A stretch of 64,000 bases of DNA from assembly GCA_030765065.1 (NCBI GenBank), contig CM060983.1, positions 49,722,067 to 49,786,066 on the forward strand, written 5' to 3'. Numbering within the stretch: the first letter of the stretch is position 1; every line of letters begins with the position of its first letter. Under the pieces are notes generated by a model. The model made no database searches, was not told where the DNA came from, and saw nothing but the letters and a program-made list of their open reading frames with translations. The position numbers and the translations under genes were made by a program. Source of the stretch: Deroplatys truncata. Lineage: Eukaryota > Arthropoda > Insecta > Mantodea > Mantidae. Of this stretch, positions 10,226 to 21,235 are shown in pieces.

Positions 10226-10362
10226 ACCTATAGCATACACAGTACTCAGCACAGCACATCTCAGTATCGCACGAGGCTACTGCCTCTCTCCTCTCCGCTC
10301 GCTTGTAAACAAAGTAGCAGTATAATAGAAGTTAACTTAACCTAAAGTCATCTCCGAAGCCT

Positions 10363-10455
10363 AGAAATAAGCTTTCGTAAGAAAATTTGCATACCCACTA
10401 ATAAATGATAAAGGGTATAGAGTCATGTGAATGTAACCTATCAGATATTTTTAAA
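10363..10455 (-). repeat. HLE-B left-end fragment
   Basis: CCCACTAATAAATGATAAAG, then TAGAGTCATGTGAATG and CCTATCAGA: the last 90 bp of the family's left end. Confidence 0.6.
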
Positions 10456-11017
10456 CAGAACATAAGCATACATATACCTTTATTATTGTGGCATTATTTG
10501 TATACAAACAGTAATAAAACTTATTAGATAATGTAAAACCCTCTTGTGACATCAGCTATGAAATTCATTAGCAATGGCTTTCAACAAAGTACAGGAGACT
10601 CTGAACGAATATTTACGCTGATATCACTACTGCCACCATTTTAAATAAAACAAATGAACATCGTTTGCCACAAAACAGTCAAATTCCAAACGAACCAATA
10701 AAAACGAACCGGTATCCAGTTTATTCTTGCCCTAAAAACAATATTTCTGATGGAATCACGGGCTGACGAAGAGAGATTCATGGAGTAATGCTATTATTCT
10801 CCGTTAACTACGCATGCGATCTCTTTACAAACGCAAATGAATCACCTTATTTTTTTGTTTACTCCCCCAACATGGCGACTGCAGTCATGCAAACATCTGG
10901 CACAGAAACAACAACCGTAACAGATGTACCAGAAAAAGGAAAGGATTCCATATGCAATTAAACTGCAGAAACTTTGCCCACTAGGCCACTGAAATTCAGA
11001 GATGATGATGATAATAA

Positions 11018-11056
<39 letters not shown>

Positions 11057-11259
11057 GCCAGAACAACTGTAAAACTGAATGGAAACAACATAACCAAGAA
11101 ACGAAAAGTGGGATAAGTGCCAAATTTCGTACTAGAATCGGAAACTATTTAACTATGACAGGCGAAATTGTAAAGAAAATTACTTCACCACAAAATACCT
11201 TAACATGTATATTTTTCCCCCTTTCGTTCTTCACTCCATAGACCACCAGTCTGTTCTGC
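10456..11259. other. Intergenic DNA with TAA microsatellite
   Basis: No family recognised outside the short ORF at 10874. A (TAA)n tract spans about 11019-11053. Long ORFs across it are artefacts of the repeat. Confidence 0.5.
10874..10963 (+). CDS. Short ORF with strong start context (uncertain)
   Basis: ATG in a good start context (CCCCCAACATGGCG) opens a frame reading MATAVMQTSGTETTTVTDVP then EKGKDSICN and a TAA. The composition (MATAV start, Thr/Ser-rich) looks like a real protein N-terminus. No convincing splice donor was seen before the stop, and no homologue is recognised. It could be a small ORF, a first exon read past its donor, or chance. Confidence 0.22.
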
Positions 11260-11267
11260 CTTCATAG

Positions 11268-11633
11268 CAGAACCTCCGTGATATAGGGATAACATGTTAA
11301 CCTCCCGTTCCCGAGGTAGCGGGTTCAAACCCGGCGGAGAGGAGCGATTTTTTTTTGGCGTCCAGCAATCCAGCAATCGAGAACAGGTCGCCCAGGTTTA
11401 CCTGGGCGGAATATAATCGCCACAGTACCTAGCCGTTGGCGTAAAAATTCTTAAGATGGCTTCCTTCGGAGGGGAAGTAAAGCCCTGGTCCCGTAGATTT
11501 ACGGCACGTAAAAGAACCTCAAGCCTGAAAAGAGGCGTCTGAGCAAAATTTTCCGTCTTTCACGCCCAATAAATAATGGGAGGCTAAGAACCACAGCAAT
11601 TAAAGAGCGTCCATAAATAAAACTCAATTTTGA
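11268..11633 (+). repeat. SINE-1 copy with target duplication
   Basis: tRNA-derived SINE. The B box is GGTTCAAACCCGGCGGA (about 11320-11340). The body is GGTCCCGTAGATTTACGGCA, then CACGTAAAAGAACCTCAAGC, with a tail CATAAATAAAACTCAATTTT. The 8-bp direct repeat CTTCATAG at 11260-11267 and 11634-11641 is the probable target-site duplication. Other copies: 17600, 25243, 59213. Confidence 0.75.
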
Positions 11634-11752
11634 CTTCATAGTAAGTCTTTCCATCTCTGCCTGCCCATATTTTGTTTGCATAGTTCTATAATTAAACTTA
11701 GTTTTGGAAGTCTCTCATTATTCCTTCTCTCTACATGCAAAAACCACTTTTT

Positions 11753-12647
11753 ACTTTCTCTACTACGTATAGTAAGTAGGGGAAGTATTGCATTCCACCC
11801 AAAAATTCGATACCGAGATTTCACAAGGAAATATATGTTTTGAGGCCCCCTGAATCCAAAAAAAGCATTTTTGGAAACATGTCTGTGTGTGTGTGTGTCT
11901 GTCTGTGAACAACTTAACTCAGAAACCAACAGTCGGATAAACACCAAACTTGGTATTTAGGTTCAGTATCTTCCAGAGATGCGACACAAAGGTTTTCAAG
12001 AAAATCCCCCCACACCAGATTACTCTTTACATGGGACATTTTTCGAAAATTTTAATTTTGTCAAAAATGGCTCTAACTATTTTGATTAACATATCATATA
12101 TTTAAGATACTTTCTTGACAAATTAAATGTATATCTTAAATTTTCTTGGAATGTCTCCAAAAGTATTCTTCATTGTCAACGACTTTTGCATAACTGGTAA
12201 ACCATAAGAGATAGACAAAGTTTTACTACACAAAAAATGTACATCGCGTTAAAAACACAATTTATGTCATATACATTTTTGTTGTTGAGTGAACCATTTT
12301 TCGAGGTATTGCTTGTTATTCCCCTAAATTCTCCAATACTTTTTCTCAAATGGGAATTCGTTAATAATTTTTTTGTCTTGGATATACAAAGATTAATAAT
12401 TAAAGGCTACTGCTGTGTTTCTATATTGCCCTTGCAATTACAAAACAAGGGGAACATAGTACGCCTTAAGCGATAGTCAAATATTTTTAGAACTGGTCGC
12501 TATGTGTAAAATGTAATTCTCTTTGCATGTCAAAAGATCGTTTCTGCAAATGTTTATCTCGATTAATATGAAATAGATGGAGAATAAGAGTTTGTAAAAA
12601 TAGTTTGTACAAGAGTAGAGAAAGTCATGTAAGTGTAACACATCAGA
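11753..12647 (-). repeat. HLE-A copy, full length
   Basis: Complete from ACTTTCTCTACTACGTATAG to GTAACACATCAGA (895 bp). Contains the GTGTGTGTGTGTCTGTCTG tract at the fixed microsatellite site (about 11886-11908). Confidence 0.8.
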
Positions 12648-13499
12648 TATTTTTAATAGCATGTGAGAATGATTGAAATTTGTACAGTTTTATATAACTG
12701 GGAAATCATCAGAGATAGTCAAAATGTTGCTCCAGGAAAACTATAGAGCTCATTAAAATAACACAATCTGGTCAAAATACATTTTCATTTCGTTAGCCGT
12801 TTTCCAAATATTTCATTTTGCAAGTTTATGGGTATTCCTTTATAAAATCGTCTATGCATCTTAATAGATTCGACTTTGTGGACATCAAAAAGTGCGCCTC
12901 CAAAAAATCGTAATATTGAGGCCAAATGCAATATTTCGCTACCTAAGGTAACACACCTCTCTATCTCTACCCATTTTAGGCTCACACACTCTTGTGTTTA
13001 TAAAATGATGCTTATACCTACACTCATATACATTTCTGATCAGAAATAGTATAAATTAAGCAATATGGGCTTGGTTGCGTGTGTACATGAAAAACAAAAG
13101 CAGGTAGTTTATAATGAATGAACCCAGCAGCAAAACAGAAGAATCGCGCAAGTGCCGCAGACAGTTCAACCTGGGAAAACTTAAAACACGCAACAAGCAA
13201 TATTCCAAAAATGGCTGATGCTACACGCATAAATTGTACGTTTCAATGAACTCTATATTTTCTGTGTAGTAAGATTTTGTTTATCTCTTACCGTTTTTCA
13301 ACTCTACAAAATTCATTCTGTATGAAGGCGCCTCAGAAGTTATTCAGAGGAAATTCAAGCTATACACATTATTGGTCATGTATATATCCTAAACGTCTGT
13401 TATTTTAATAAAATTTGTTTACTCTATTATTTTACGTTGCTTTAACTCCTTGGTCATATTGCGACGGATCTGGTGGATATCTCTTAAAACGATATGTGA
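12648..13499. other. Intergenic, no clear feature beyond a weak ORF
   Basis: Traces of diverged HLE-like sequence occur at 12660-12830. The rest is unassigned apart from the weak minus-strand ORF at 13024-13230. Confidence 0.45.
13024..13230 (-). CDS. Possible secreted-protein first exon (weak)
   Basis: The minus strand reads MRVASAIFGILLVACFKFSQ at its start: a short basic N-region and a 14-residue hydrophobic core, as in a signal peptide. CCCAG/GTTGAA follows codon 20 and could be a splice donor. If so, only the first 60 bases are coding and the rest of the 68-codon frame is intron. The start context is poor (TTT before ATG) and no homologue is recognised. It may be chance. Confidence 0.22.
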   Translation of the reverse strand: MRVASAIFGILLVACFKFSQVELSAALARFFCFAAGFIHYKLPAFVFHVHTQPSPYCLIYTISDQKCI

Positions 13500-13500
13500 T

Positions 13501-14622
13501 GGACAGTTAGCCTTCTAGGTCTCATCCCTGTAACCACCCGCTCCGTTACGTGTCACAGAGACCCTAGCGCATAGCTACCGAATCTTCTGCTTCGTGCCGT
13601 GCATACGACATTAGGGTGCCGTCCATTCCAACCGCCGCCCTCATACAGAAAGGCGGACAGTTAGCCTTCTAGGTCTCATCCCCTTAACCACCTGCTTCAT
13701 GCCGTGCAGATGGCATTAGGGTGATGTCCAGTCCAACCGCCGCCCCCACACAGAAAGGCGGACAGTTAGCCTTCTAGGTCTCATCCTCTTAACCACCTGA
13801 TTCATGCCGTGCAGACAGCATTAGGGTTCCATCCAGTCCAACCACCGCCTCATACAAAAAGGCGGACAGTTAGCCTTCTAGGTCTCATCCTCTTAACCAC
13901 CTGATTCATGCCGTGCAGATAGCATTAGGGTTCCGTCCAGTCCAACCGCCGCCCTCACACAGAAAGGCGGACAGTTAGACTTCTAGGTCTCATCCCCTTA
14001 ACCACCTGCTTCATGCCGTGCAGATGGCATTAAGGTTCCGTCCAGTCCAACCGCCGCCCTCACACAGAAAGGCGGACAGTTAGACTTCTAGGTCTCATCC
14101 CCTTAACCACCTGCTTCATACCGTGCAGATAGCATTAGGGTTCCGTCCAGTCCAACCGCCGCCCTCACACAGAAAGGCGGACAGTTAGACTTCTAGGTCT
14201 CATCCCCATAACCACCTGCTTCATACCGTGCAGATGGCATTAAGGTTCCGTCCAGTCCAACCGCCGCCCTCACACAGAAAGGCGGACAGTTAGACTTCTA
14301 GGTCTCATCCCCATAACCACCTGCTTCATACCGTGCAGATGGCATTAAGGTTCCGTCCAGTCCAACCGCCGCCCTCACACAGAAAGGCGGACAGTTAGAC
14401 TTATAGGTCTCATCCCCTTAACCACCTGCTTCATGCCGTGCAGATAGCATTAGGGTTCCGTCCAGTCCAACCACCGCCTCATACAGAAAGGCGGACAGTT
14501 AGCCTTCTAGGTCTCATCCCTTGAAGTGTTTCGCCACGTGTCCACAGACACTCCCAGCGCATGATAGCTGGATCTTCTGCTTCGTGGCGGGCAGATGGCA
14601 TTAGGGTGCCGTCCAGGCTAAC
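13501..14622. repeat. 105-bp tandem satellite array
   Basis: Ten units start with GGCGGACAGTTAG. Unit starts (AGGCGG) at 13651, 13756, 13860, 13965, 14070, 14175, 14280, 14385 and 14489 give spacings of 105, 104, 105, 105, 105, 105, 105 and 104. Each unit holds CTTCTAGGTCTCATCC, TTCATGCCGTGCAGA and TCCAGTCCAACCGCCG. The first (13501-13650) and last (14489-14622) units differ: each carries an extra segment of about 45 bp (CCTAGCGCATAGCTACCG / CCCAGCGCATGATAGCTGG) missing from all internal units. More GC-rich than its surroundings. No ORF. Confidence 0.95.
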
Positions 14623-14699
14623 TACTTACATTGTCTGTAGATAGATGGCATAGCATTCGCTATTTCCACTTATTTTTCATTTTACTACTGTTTTAGACT

Positions 14700-14868
14700 T
14701 AAGGTGGAACTTTGGGTCGTGGTATTAAACATCCAATACGGTATTTATCTTGGTGAGTGAGGAAAACCACGAAAAAGCCTAGGCAGATTGGTCGGCCCAC
14801 GGGATTTGAACACAAGACCTCCCGAATGCGGGCCACAGACTTTAACGCCTAAGCCATCCCGCTCGGTA
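14700..14868 (-). repeat. SINE-2 (tRNA-derived, CORE-like)
   Basis: In reverse, an A-box-like GGATGGCTTAGGCG and the B box GTGTTCAAATCCCGTGGG head a body with TTTTCGTGGTTTTCCTCA, the central motif shared with the copies at 31985 and 62768. Confidence 0.65.
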
Positions 14869-15422
14869 AATAAAAATTGTTGACGCCGTTGTTGATATAT
14901 ATATATATATATATAAGTTCAGTGTATGTATGTATGAATGTACGTACGTAAGTTCCTTATAGGCTTCGACCAAACTTGGCACAGCTAACCTTTGGCACAA
15001 GACGAAATTTACTGTCTAGCTTAGAATTCGAAATTCCGCCCCATTTCACACGATTAATTATTTAATTGTATGTAATGCCTACTAAAGCTTGCAAGACCAT
15101 CTATATCTTTGTCAATGATAATCGAATAGGTCGAACATTACCAAGATAAGAATAATAATGATTAGTTAGGCTTTCACGGCCTCAAAAATAACAAAGGAAC
15201 AGCGAGTTTACATATTATTCGTTGATGTTCTCTCCGATAGTGATCGTGGATAACACAGTCAAATACGTCATACAACAGTTACGTCACCTGTGGCTGAATT
15301 TGCGGAAATGTAAAGTCACTACAATCCTTTGTTTGAAAAATTAACAAATTCCGAACTGTATTACATTAGACTGTAATAACAGCAACACCAACAAGCCACA
15401 CTAAATATCTTTGCTTCTTCTT

Positions 15423-15453
<31 letters not shown>

Positions 15454-15518
15454 TTATTATTATTATTATTGTTTATTTTCATGATTATTTATTATGTATT
15501 AATATAAAATAATACAAA
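14869..15518. other. Intergenic with simple repeats
   Basis: (TA)n at about 14894-14915; (TTC)n then (TTA)n at about 15414-15470. No gene seen. Confidence 0.6.
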
Positions 15519-15563
15519 AGGTGAGAAGATGGTTTGTTGCTACTATGTTTGGAAAAGCCGATT
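15519..15563 (-). repeat. Shared extension beside LTR-like repeat C2
   Basis: Same roughly 45-bp block (AAATCGGCTTTTCC in reverse) that flanks C1, C5, C7 and C8. Confidence 0.45.
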
Positions 15564-15852
15564 TGAAGTAGGAGTTGTATTATATTTCAACTGTTGGGGA
15601 GCCGAACTTGAAATTCGTTGCAACCACACGTATAGTAAACAGTTTCCGGTAGCCTTCGCCCCAATTATTTTTTTAAAATATTAACTTTGTAATTTGACTG
15701 TTTCTTTAAGTATTAAATATTTATGTTTGCCTCGGCTGCGTCAGTATTATTGTTTTAGAGACACGTTTCTCTTAGCAGGGTTCTGATGCGACAAGAATGT
15801 AGGCTTACACAGACTATTATTTTACATCACTCCTTTTTTTAATACTTGATAC
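15564..15852 (-). repeat. LTR-like repeat C2, truncated
   Basis: The first 290 bp of the family on this strand (CAACTGTTGGGGAGCCGAAC, then TTTGCCTCGGCTGCGTCAG), broken at CACTCCTTTTTTT where an HLE-B begins. Confidence 0.65.
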
Positions 15853-16142
15853 TTGATTTTTCACTTCTTGGTATTCTCTTAAAGTCTTGTCAACATTCAG
15901 TTGTTTCACGCGATTGCATGGAAACAGTATGGAATTTTAAGGCCAGCACATAGCGTCCAGTTCTTAAACATTTGACTATCGCTTTTCTCTTTATATCTAT
16001 AACGAAATGTACAGTAGCTATTTCTGTAAAGGTTTATCTCGATTAAAATGTAGTAGATAGAAAAATAAGGTTTAGTAAGAATAATTTGTATACCCAATAA
16101 GAAACGATAGAGGATAAGTCATGCGAATGCATCAAATCAGAA
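15853..16142 (-). repeat. HLE-B left part
   Basis: From TTTTCACTTCTTGGTATTC through ATAGCGTCCAGTTCTTAAAC to the left terminus (GCATCAAATCAGA). Confidence 0.7.
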
Positions 16143-16159
16143 GTTTTAAATGTCTTTTT

Positions 16160-16245
16160 TTTTTTGAAGCAGTGTCACAAAACGCATACACTCAGTGAAA
16201 TCTCAGTACTGAATTTTGGGATAGAATGCAATATTTCCTCTGCAA
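16160..16245 (+). repeat. HLE right-end fragment
   Basis: Short piece with AGTGAAATCTCAGTACTGAA and GAATGCAATATTTCCTC; the terminal palindrome is missing. Confidence 0.5.
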
Positions 16246-17404
16246 GTGTTAGACAGTAGACATACTCCTATCTTTCTGTGGCTGGCAATTCAAGGTCTCC
16301 TTGACCTTAACCACTGCAGAGGTTTGGACTCGGAGGCGTTCGTCAGTTGTCGATCTGTCCAGCGGTGGTCAAGCTGTAATTTCAACTCTGGTATAACATG
16401 TTTATATCTCCATCATAGCCACATACCCTGTCACATGTATTTTTTATCATGATGATTATTATTTCTGCTTGTGTATGTGTGTGACTTGTTTATTGGTGTG
16501 TCACGGGATGTAAAACAAATTTGACTTGTATTTCGGTAAATATGGACCGTGCTTGTTTTAAACCTCGAGTTTATTAATTAAAAAAAGAAAAACATACATA
16601 TCGCTGGCTTTTCATACCCGCAGCAATCAATGTTAGCGCCAAAAGAGATAAAAAAACGTTATTAATTTTCGCATCGACCCTGGCAGTTGGTACTCCTGAA
16701 AGCTATTAAATATTGTCCTTGTTTGCGGTCGTATTTCATGAACAGCTCCGTAAATGTTTGTTAGGGACCTGATCGAGCCGTGTTACGTTTCACAACAGAC
16801 CTGGTTTCGACAGGTAGAGAGTTCATTTGAAAAGGTATCAGATAACGAGGGTATAAAAAAACTACAAGGAACCTGTGTTATACATATACAAAAACATTTT
16901 ATGTGCAACAGTCACAGGTCTTGATTTGAATATTTAACATTTTAGCCATTCGAAACACTATATAATTCTAAGTGAGGAGTTTCGATAGGCAGCGGTCCTG
17001 GCCTCGTGAGCCAACTTTCCGATCAGTTAGATGATTTATAATTAGGCTAACAGTGCACCTAAGGTGTTCACAACAGTAAAGTGGAACCAACTGCTACCAC
17101 GTGAATTACTCCACGTGGGGAGTATATTCTGTCGGCTTTCATTGACTAAAATTAAATATAAATGGATTCCTACTGGATGAAGTCGGAGTAGCAGCGAACT
17201 CTGCTCTGGCCGACTGACTTGCTCATGTCAAGCATCCTCAAGGCCCAAGAGTCCACTGTAAAAGCTGTAGGTCCTCTCCACCGCCATCCTCATCATCCAA
17301 GGACCACGTTGGGCCTTGGTGATGCTTCACATAAGCAAGTTAGAGATGCAGGCATGGATAGGACCGACTTAAAATCGCCACCTCAGAGCCAATGCCCATA
17401 CATA
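16246..17404. other. No recognisable gene or repeat
   Basis: Least repeat-rich stretch of the first 20 kb. Short ORFs at 16246-16452 and 17219-17422 have no recognisable product. A CCACGTG...CACGTGG inverted pair lies near 17095-17120. Confidence 0.4.
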
Positions 17405-17599
17405 GAATGTAAACCTCGTTAAAGTACACGATATACCTAAACTTTATGTAAATTTGTTTATAGAATTAACTATTTCCGAGATATTCCTTGTTATATATTT
17501 GAATTTCCAAATACTTATTCCTTTTCCAACTGGGAAGTCACCACTTCCTCCTCCCTCGTAGTCATGCAAAGATCATTGATTTTCAGATTCATCATATAG
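17405..17599 (-). repeat. HLE-A middle fragment
   Basis: CTATTTCCGAGATATTCC, TTGAATTTCCAAATACTTAT and CATGCAAAGAT mark the middle of the element; both ends are absent. Confidence 0.55.
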
Positions 17600-17746
17600 T
17601 GACATGCTCGTATTGTATGCTAGCCTCTGGTTTCCAAGGTCGCGGGTTCAAACCCGGCGGAGGGCGATGGATTTTTTCGGGCGTAAAAATCCTTAGCAAA
17701 AGTTCCTTCGGAAGGAAAGTAAAGCCGGTGGTCCCGTGTCGTGGAT
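17600..17746 (+). repeat. SINE-1 copy, 3' truncated
   Basis: B box GGGTTCAAACCCGGCGGAGG, then TTTTTTCGGGCGTAAAAATC and GGTGGTCCCGTGTCGTGGAT. It ends where an HLE right half begins. Confidence 0.7.
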
Positions 17747-18017
17747 TTCGAAAAATATTCCATGTAAAGCGTAGTCTCGGGTAGGCGGATTTTCTTGAAA
17801 ATCTTCGTGTGGCATCTTTGAAAGACACTGAACTTAAATACCAATATTTATGACCTTTCGTTTTGAGTATTGATGTTCACGGACACAGTTTTTCTAAAAA
17901 TGTTTTATATTTATTCCGGGTGCCTCAAAACATGTATTTTCGGTGAAATCTCGGTATCTAATTTTTTTTGTGGAATACAACACTACCCCTACTTAATATA
18001 CGTAGTAGAAAAAGTAA
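17747..18017 (+). repeat. HLE right half
   Basis: TTCGAAAAATATTCCATGTA through the microsatellite site to ACGTAGTAGAAAAAGT. The left half is missing; it is fused directly to the SINE. Confidence 0.7.
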
Positions 18018-18329
18018 GAATGGATAAGAAAAGATGACCATTTATGAAAGTTGTATTCCTTTCTTGAGACAGGAATACAAATTTCGATTCGGTTGGTGTA
18101 ATTTTCATATTCAAGGTCCCCTATTTGGTTGGAACATTCTACATGGGTATGTTTAACTTTTTGTATAAATTAGGCCTACATAAACAAACGATGTTATCTA
18201 TAACGACCAATATAATGTGATTCGGTATCAATTACTCATCACATCTACAAAATATAGACCTACATCAAGACTAATTAATCACCTATGAGGGTGAGTTTCA
18301 GTTTTTGTATGAATCTGTTTAAAAAAAAT
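18018..18329. other. Nothing recognised
   Basis: About 310 bp of AT-rich DNA without a supported feature. Confidence 0.5.
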
Positions 18330-19122
18330 TCTGATGTGTTACACTCACACGACTTTCTGTACTCTTGTACAAACTATTTTTACAAACTCTTATTCTCCAT
18401 CTATTTCATATTAATCGAGATAAACATTTACAGAAACGATATTTTGACATGCAAAGAGAATTACATTTTACACATAGGGACCAGTTCTAAAAATATTTGA
18501 CTATCGCTTAAGACGCACTATGTTACCCTTGATTTTTATTTGCAAGGGCAATATATAAATACAGTAGCCTTTAAGCATACACATATCTTAATAACTGGTT
18601 GCTAGGGGCAGCACCATTCTCTTTGCCACAAATTAATGCCCTTTGCATATCCAAGACAAAAAAATGAATAACGAATTCCAATTTGAGAAAATTATTGGAA
18701 AATTTAAGGGAATAACAAGCAATATTCCGAAAATAGTTCACTCAACAAAAAAAATGCATATGACATAAATTGTGTATTTTAACGCGATCTACATTTTTTG
18801 TGTAGTAAAATTTTGTCTATTTCTTATGGTTTACCAGTTATGCGGAAGTCGTTCACAATGAAGAATACTTTGGAGACATTCCCAGAAAATTCAAGATATA
18901 CATTTTATTTGTCATGAAAATATGTTAAAGATATATTTTAATCAAAATTGTTAGAGCCATTTTTGAGAAAATTAAAATTTTTGAAAATTGTTCCATGTAA
19001 AGGGTACTCTGGGGTGGGGGATTTTCTTGAAAACCTTCGTGTCGCATCTCTGAAAGATACTGAACCTAAATACCAAGTTTGGTGTTTATCCGACTGTTCG
19101 TTTCTGAGTTATGCTGTTCACA

Positions 19123-19172
<50 letters not shown>

Positions 19173-19299
19173 TGTTTCCAAAAATGTTTTTGTTTGGAGT
19201 CAGGGGGCCTCAAAACATGTATTTCCGGTGAAATCTCGGTATCGAATTTTTGGGTGGAATACAATACTTCCCTTACTTAGTATACGTAGTGGGGAAAGT
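18330..19299 (+). repeat. HLE-A copy, full length, expanded (CA)n
   Basis: Complete from TCTGATGTGTTACACTCACA to the palindrome and GGGGAAAGT (970 bp). The fixed microsatellite site has grown to about 22 CA units (19124-19169). An extra segment lies near 18540-18640. Confidence 0.8.
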
Positions 19300-20607
19300 A
19301 AAAACTTGAAACTTATTTTATAAACTCAAGTTAATAAATTATAATGCAATATATGGATGGTAAACTGTGGTATATGGTAACTTACTAAAGAAGGCAGCTC
19401 TATTTGTGGTTCTTTGTGAATAAATGGTATTATTATTATTGTTTGTGTTGTTGTTTACAAAATAATAGTCGAGCTTAAGCAGAGGTTTATCTTTCAATAA
19501 TGCAAAATCACTTCTGATTTCGGTCGCCGCGATGATGGATCCTCATCGACATACCGCGATACTAAAGCTCGCGACCGTACAAAATGCACCGATACTGGCA
19601 CGGCTATTATTTTGTCTTGAGATATCGTTAAGGTAATTTGGCAACCGATCTTGAAATAGCTTCAAGCGGATAGATGGTACATTTGCGTGACGTAATTAAC
19701 AAGAGAATTCTTACTGGTTGCAAGACAGGTAGGCAGGTTCACCTGTTGGAACAGCCAAAGGTTGAAATATTGCATGTCCAGTTGGAACATACATCTTAGG
19801 CGCTTCACCCGCTTTACAAGGTTAAAAGTCCACGTTCAGTGTTAACCTTGGATGTGCCAGAATCTGGAGAAAACATCACGCACTCCTGCGTAGTTTAGGC
19901 ACGTTCGCCCAGCACGTAATCCTTGCTCAAATCGTCGTTCATTTTTTAAACCTTCCTTTTTTGCTTCCTCAACTCGTTCACAAGAGCAGATGTACTGTAG
20001 TTGACACAAAATTCAGTATCACGATATCATCAGAAATGCATCCTTATGGTAGCCTACCTAAAACGTGCTAGAATAAGAGTGAATAACTGAATATTTCAGA
20101 AATGATTATTGCTACAAAGTTGTTTTTTAAATATATAATTATATTCTTAAAGTAGAACTACACTTTTATGTTTTCCCAGTTATATAATATCAATATATTA
20201 AAGAATAAAGGGGTTTTAGCAATTTACAGAAAATTAAAAAATACGACTCAAAGAATAATTTATTTTAATCAAATCTATATGTAATTCTTATCAAATAAAA
20301 ATAAACAATGTTTTTATATAGAGGGTTTTTTCTCTTGCACATTTGAAAGATGTCAAAATTAAATAGGAATTTTGATACGTGTAATAAACAAATGCCTATA
20401 ATGTTTTGATAATTGTTGCCCACTAGCTGTGTGTCGACACTAAGTTAGAAAATTGAATCACACTTACAATTTTAATAGCACCGCTGGACTAGAACCACGA
20501 ATATTCGACTCAAGTAGTGCTTGCACTAAACCGTACTACACAACATTGTAGAATTCTTTAAAACTCGCAGGTTATTTAAAACAACTTTACTACCTCCAGC
20601 GGAAGGA
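19300..20607. other. Intergenic with a possible small MITE
   Basis: No gene seen. Inverted 14-mers CAAAATAATAGTCG (about 19458) and CGGCTATTATTTTG (about 19602) bound a stretch of about 160 bp that is GC-richer than its flanks. The remainder to 20580 is unassigned. Confidence 0.4.
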
Positions 20608-21009
20608 TTGTCAGTGCCCTACAGGAGATGCTCAGGTATTTTTTTAGCAGACCAACTGTCAAATGGAAGCAAGACTGGGCCATTAAAACACCAAGCAAAC
20701 TCCACATGGTTAGGAACGACTCCACAAAACCCTGCCCATTGCAGACTCTATAAAGAAAAGATCAACTGGTTATATCACGTTTACAATAGGCCATTCACGC
20801 CTAACCCATTCCTTGTTACTCCACAAAGAAATGCTCCTCACTGTGTGACCTGCAATTGGCGTATCACCATCATCGAACACCTCATCACTAAATGCAGAAG
20901 TTATACCTCAGCTTTAAACAACCCTACTCATTTCAAAGGCATTATTTTTTTCTTTAAAGACATCAAACTGTTTAACGTAACACATCAAATAAAAATGTAT
21001 AATAGGTAA
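20608..21009 (+). pseudogene. Non-LTR retrotransposon ORF2 C-terminus
   Basis: Plus-strand frame of 133 codons without a natural start. It resembles the C-terminus after RNase H in jockey/I-type non-LTR elements: LYHVYNRPFTPNPFLV, then HCVTCNWRITIIEHLITKC, the C-x2-C...H...C cluster, then SYTSALNNP and a stop at 21009. It parallels the minus-strand relic at 2805-3089 but is a different copy. Reverse transcriptase and endonuclease are absent, so it is a 5'-truncated insertion. The following 200 bp would be 3' UTR. Confidence 0.55.
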
Positions 21010-21235
21010 TAGGTTATACTATTCTAGTTAATAATGTAAAATATGTTTATAACAATGTATTACAATTATTGTATTATTTAATCAATGTAAAGTATAAAAC
21101 GTTTACACCCCGCCTTTAACTATATTGGTCTTATCGGCAGCCTTTCGTTTGTAACTTATTGTCTCGTATAACTCTTGTCGTTGGGTTTCTTGTACTTTGG
21201 TTTTTAATCATACACACATTCACACTCCGAGATTC

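Noticed and set aside
10842-11123. Poly-Ile ORF on the minus strand
   Set aside because: Translation of the (TAA)n microsatellite.
11315-11340. tRNA gene suggested by GGTTCAAACCCGG
   Set aside because: The same B box recurs in four copies with a common 3' body and tail, and the T stem has a mismatch; it is a SINE head.
13501-14622. CRISPR array
   Set aside because: Units are contiguous 105-bp repeats without unique spacers, in eukaryotic DNA; it is satellite DNA.
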